Assembly: GCA_945872405.1 (NCBI GenBank)
Contig: CAMBZT010000002.1
Span: forward strand, 31,121 to 95,120
Direction: 5' to 3'
Source of the DNA: Chitinophaga pinensis
GTDB taxonomy: Bacteria; Bacteroidota; Bacteroidia; Chitinophagales; CAMDFR01
Length of the DNA stretch: 64,000 nucleotides
Below, piece after piece: positions 63,759 to 64,000 of the stretch. The position numbers were made by a program, and so were the translations under genes. The notes beneath the pieces were generated by a model. The model had not been told where the DNA came from and did not search any database. It was given only the letters and a program-made list of their open reading frames with translations. Numbering within the stretch: the stretch's first letter is position 1; each line of letters starts with the position of its first letter.

Positions 63759-64000
63759 ATGAAAAAAACAATATTCATACGCATAGCATTGCTAGCTTCC
63801 TTCTGTTTTGGCTTCGCTTTCAAATCTATCATCAGCTATCATCCCAACGACAATAGCAAACTAAAAAGGGTGACTAGCATTGGTGGTATTTTTTTTAAAT
63901 GCAAGGACCCAAAAAAAGTGAGAGAGTGGTACAAAACGCACTTAGGCTTAAATACCAATCCATACGGTACCGTGTTTGAATGGCGACAAGCTGAGGACTC
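63759..64000 (+). CDS. VOC-superfamily (glyoxalase-like) protein, truncated by window edge
   Basis: From the ATG at 63759 the frame stays open for 80 codons to the right edge. The first 22 residues are hydrophobic (KKTIFIRIALLASFCFGFAF) and may be a signal or anchor. The following RVTSIGGIFFKCKDPKKVREW segment and WYKTHLGLNTNPYG are the first beta-alpha unit of VOC/glyoxalase folds. The C-terminal metal ligands lie outside the window, so the substrate cannot be guessed. Confidence 0.8.
   Translation, partial: MKKTIFIRIALLASFCFGFAFKSIISYHPNDNSKLKRVTSIGGIFFKCKDPKKVREWYKTHLGLNTNPYGTVFEWRQAED

Noticed and set aside
1..64000. CRISPR array, prophage, toxin-antitoxin or defence island
   Set aside because: No regular direct-repeat array, integrase, phage structural gene or toxin pair was seen; gene content is housekeeping and envelope.

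Overview
This is an ordinary-looking 64 kb chromosomal segment from a member of the Bacteroidota, most likely a Chitinophagales- or Sphingobacteriales-like bacterium. The DNA is AT-rich. Start codons lack strong Shine-Dalgarno sequences and TTG starts are frequent. Several promoters fit the Bacteroidota pattern TTG-N17-19-TAnnTTTG. Marker families of the phylum are present: a type IX secretion C-terminal domain, a TonB-dependent receptor with a carboxypeptidase-regulatory N-terminus, DUF4270, DUF6089, single-domain glycogen synthase, and twin OmpH/Skp genes behind bamA. I see no tRNA, rRNA, CRISPR array, prophage or intact insertion sequence.

Layout. 1-2.05 kb is a left-truncated PpiD/SurA-like foldase on the minus strand, then a CBS-domain protein (minus) and recO (plus). 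3.8-9.4 kb is the minus-strand elongasome cluster mreB-mreC-mreD-PBP2-rodA, preceded on the same strand by idi, a gamma-carbonic-anhydrase-like protein and an Ig-like lipoprotein. 12.4-17.3 kb is the translation/transcription operon rimP-nusA-infB, with a clear promoter, a strong leader hairpin and a terminator. 17.3-17.7 kb is a non-coding structured repeat (copy A). 17.8-26.5 kb holds a small membrane protein, an ABC-F ATPase, an LpxH-like phosphoesterase with a MurG-like glycosyltransferase, a T9SS cargo protein, a flavin amine oxidase and an orphan ACR3 arsenite transporter. 26.8-31.7 kb is a TonB-dependent receptor followed by a PhoB/PhoR-like two-component pair. 31.8-40.9 kb carries small metabolic, envelope and lipid genes (udk, DinB, DUF456, M48 protease, exonuclease/GIY-YIG fusion, CPBP protease, cdsA, psd, DUF6089). 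40.95-41.53 kb is a second copy (B) of the structured repeat.

41.6-49.8 kb is an envelope-biogenesis run: uppS-bamA-ompH-ompH-murI-thioredoxin, then purH. 50-55.7 kb (minus) holds fasciclin, a small secreted protein, acyl-CoA dehydrogenase, rfaE2, a flippase-like membrane protein, panD and panC. 55.8-61.9 kb (plus) holds glycogen synthase, DUF4270, glmS and a DUF885 metallopeptidase. The right end has sod, a nucleoside deaminase, a pterin dehydratase and the start of a VOC-family gene.

Functionally the window is dominated by cell-envelope construction: rod-shape peptidoglycan synthesis, undecaprenyl carrier, UDP-GlcNAc precursor supply, D-glutamate, phospholipids, LPS heptose activation and outer-membrane protein assembly. 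The most notable non-genic signal is the pair of long structured intergenic elements. Their first 81 nt have exactly the same architecture, and the differences between copies preserve base pairing, which points to a selected RNA or single-stranded-DNA fold. I found no convincing new multi-gene system such as a defence or toxin island.
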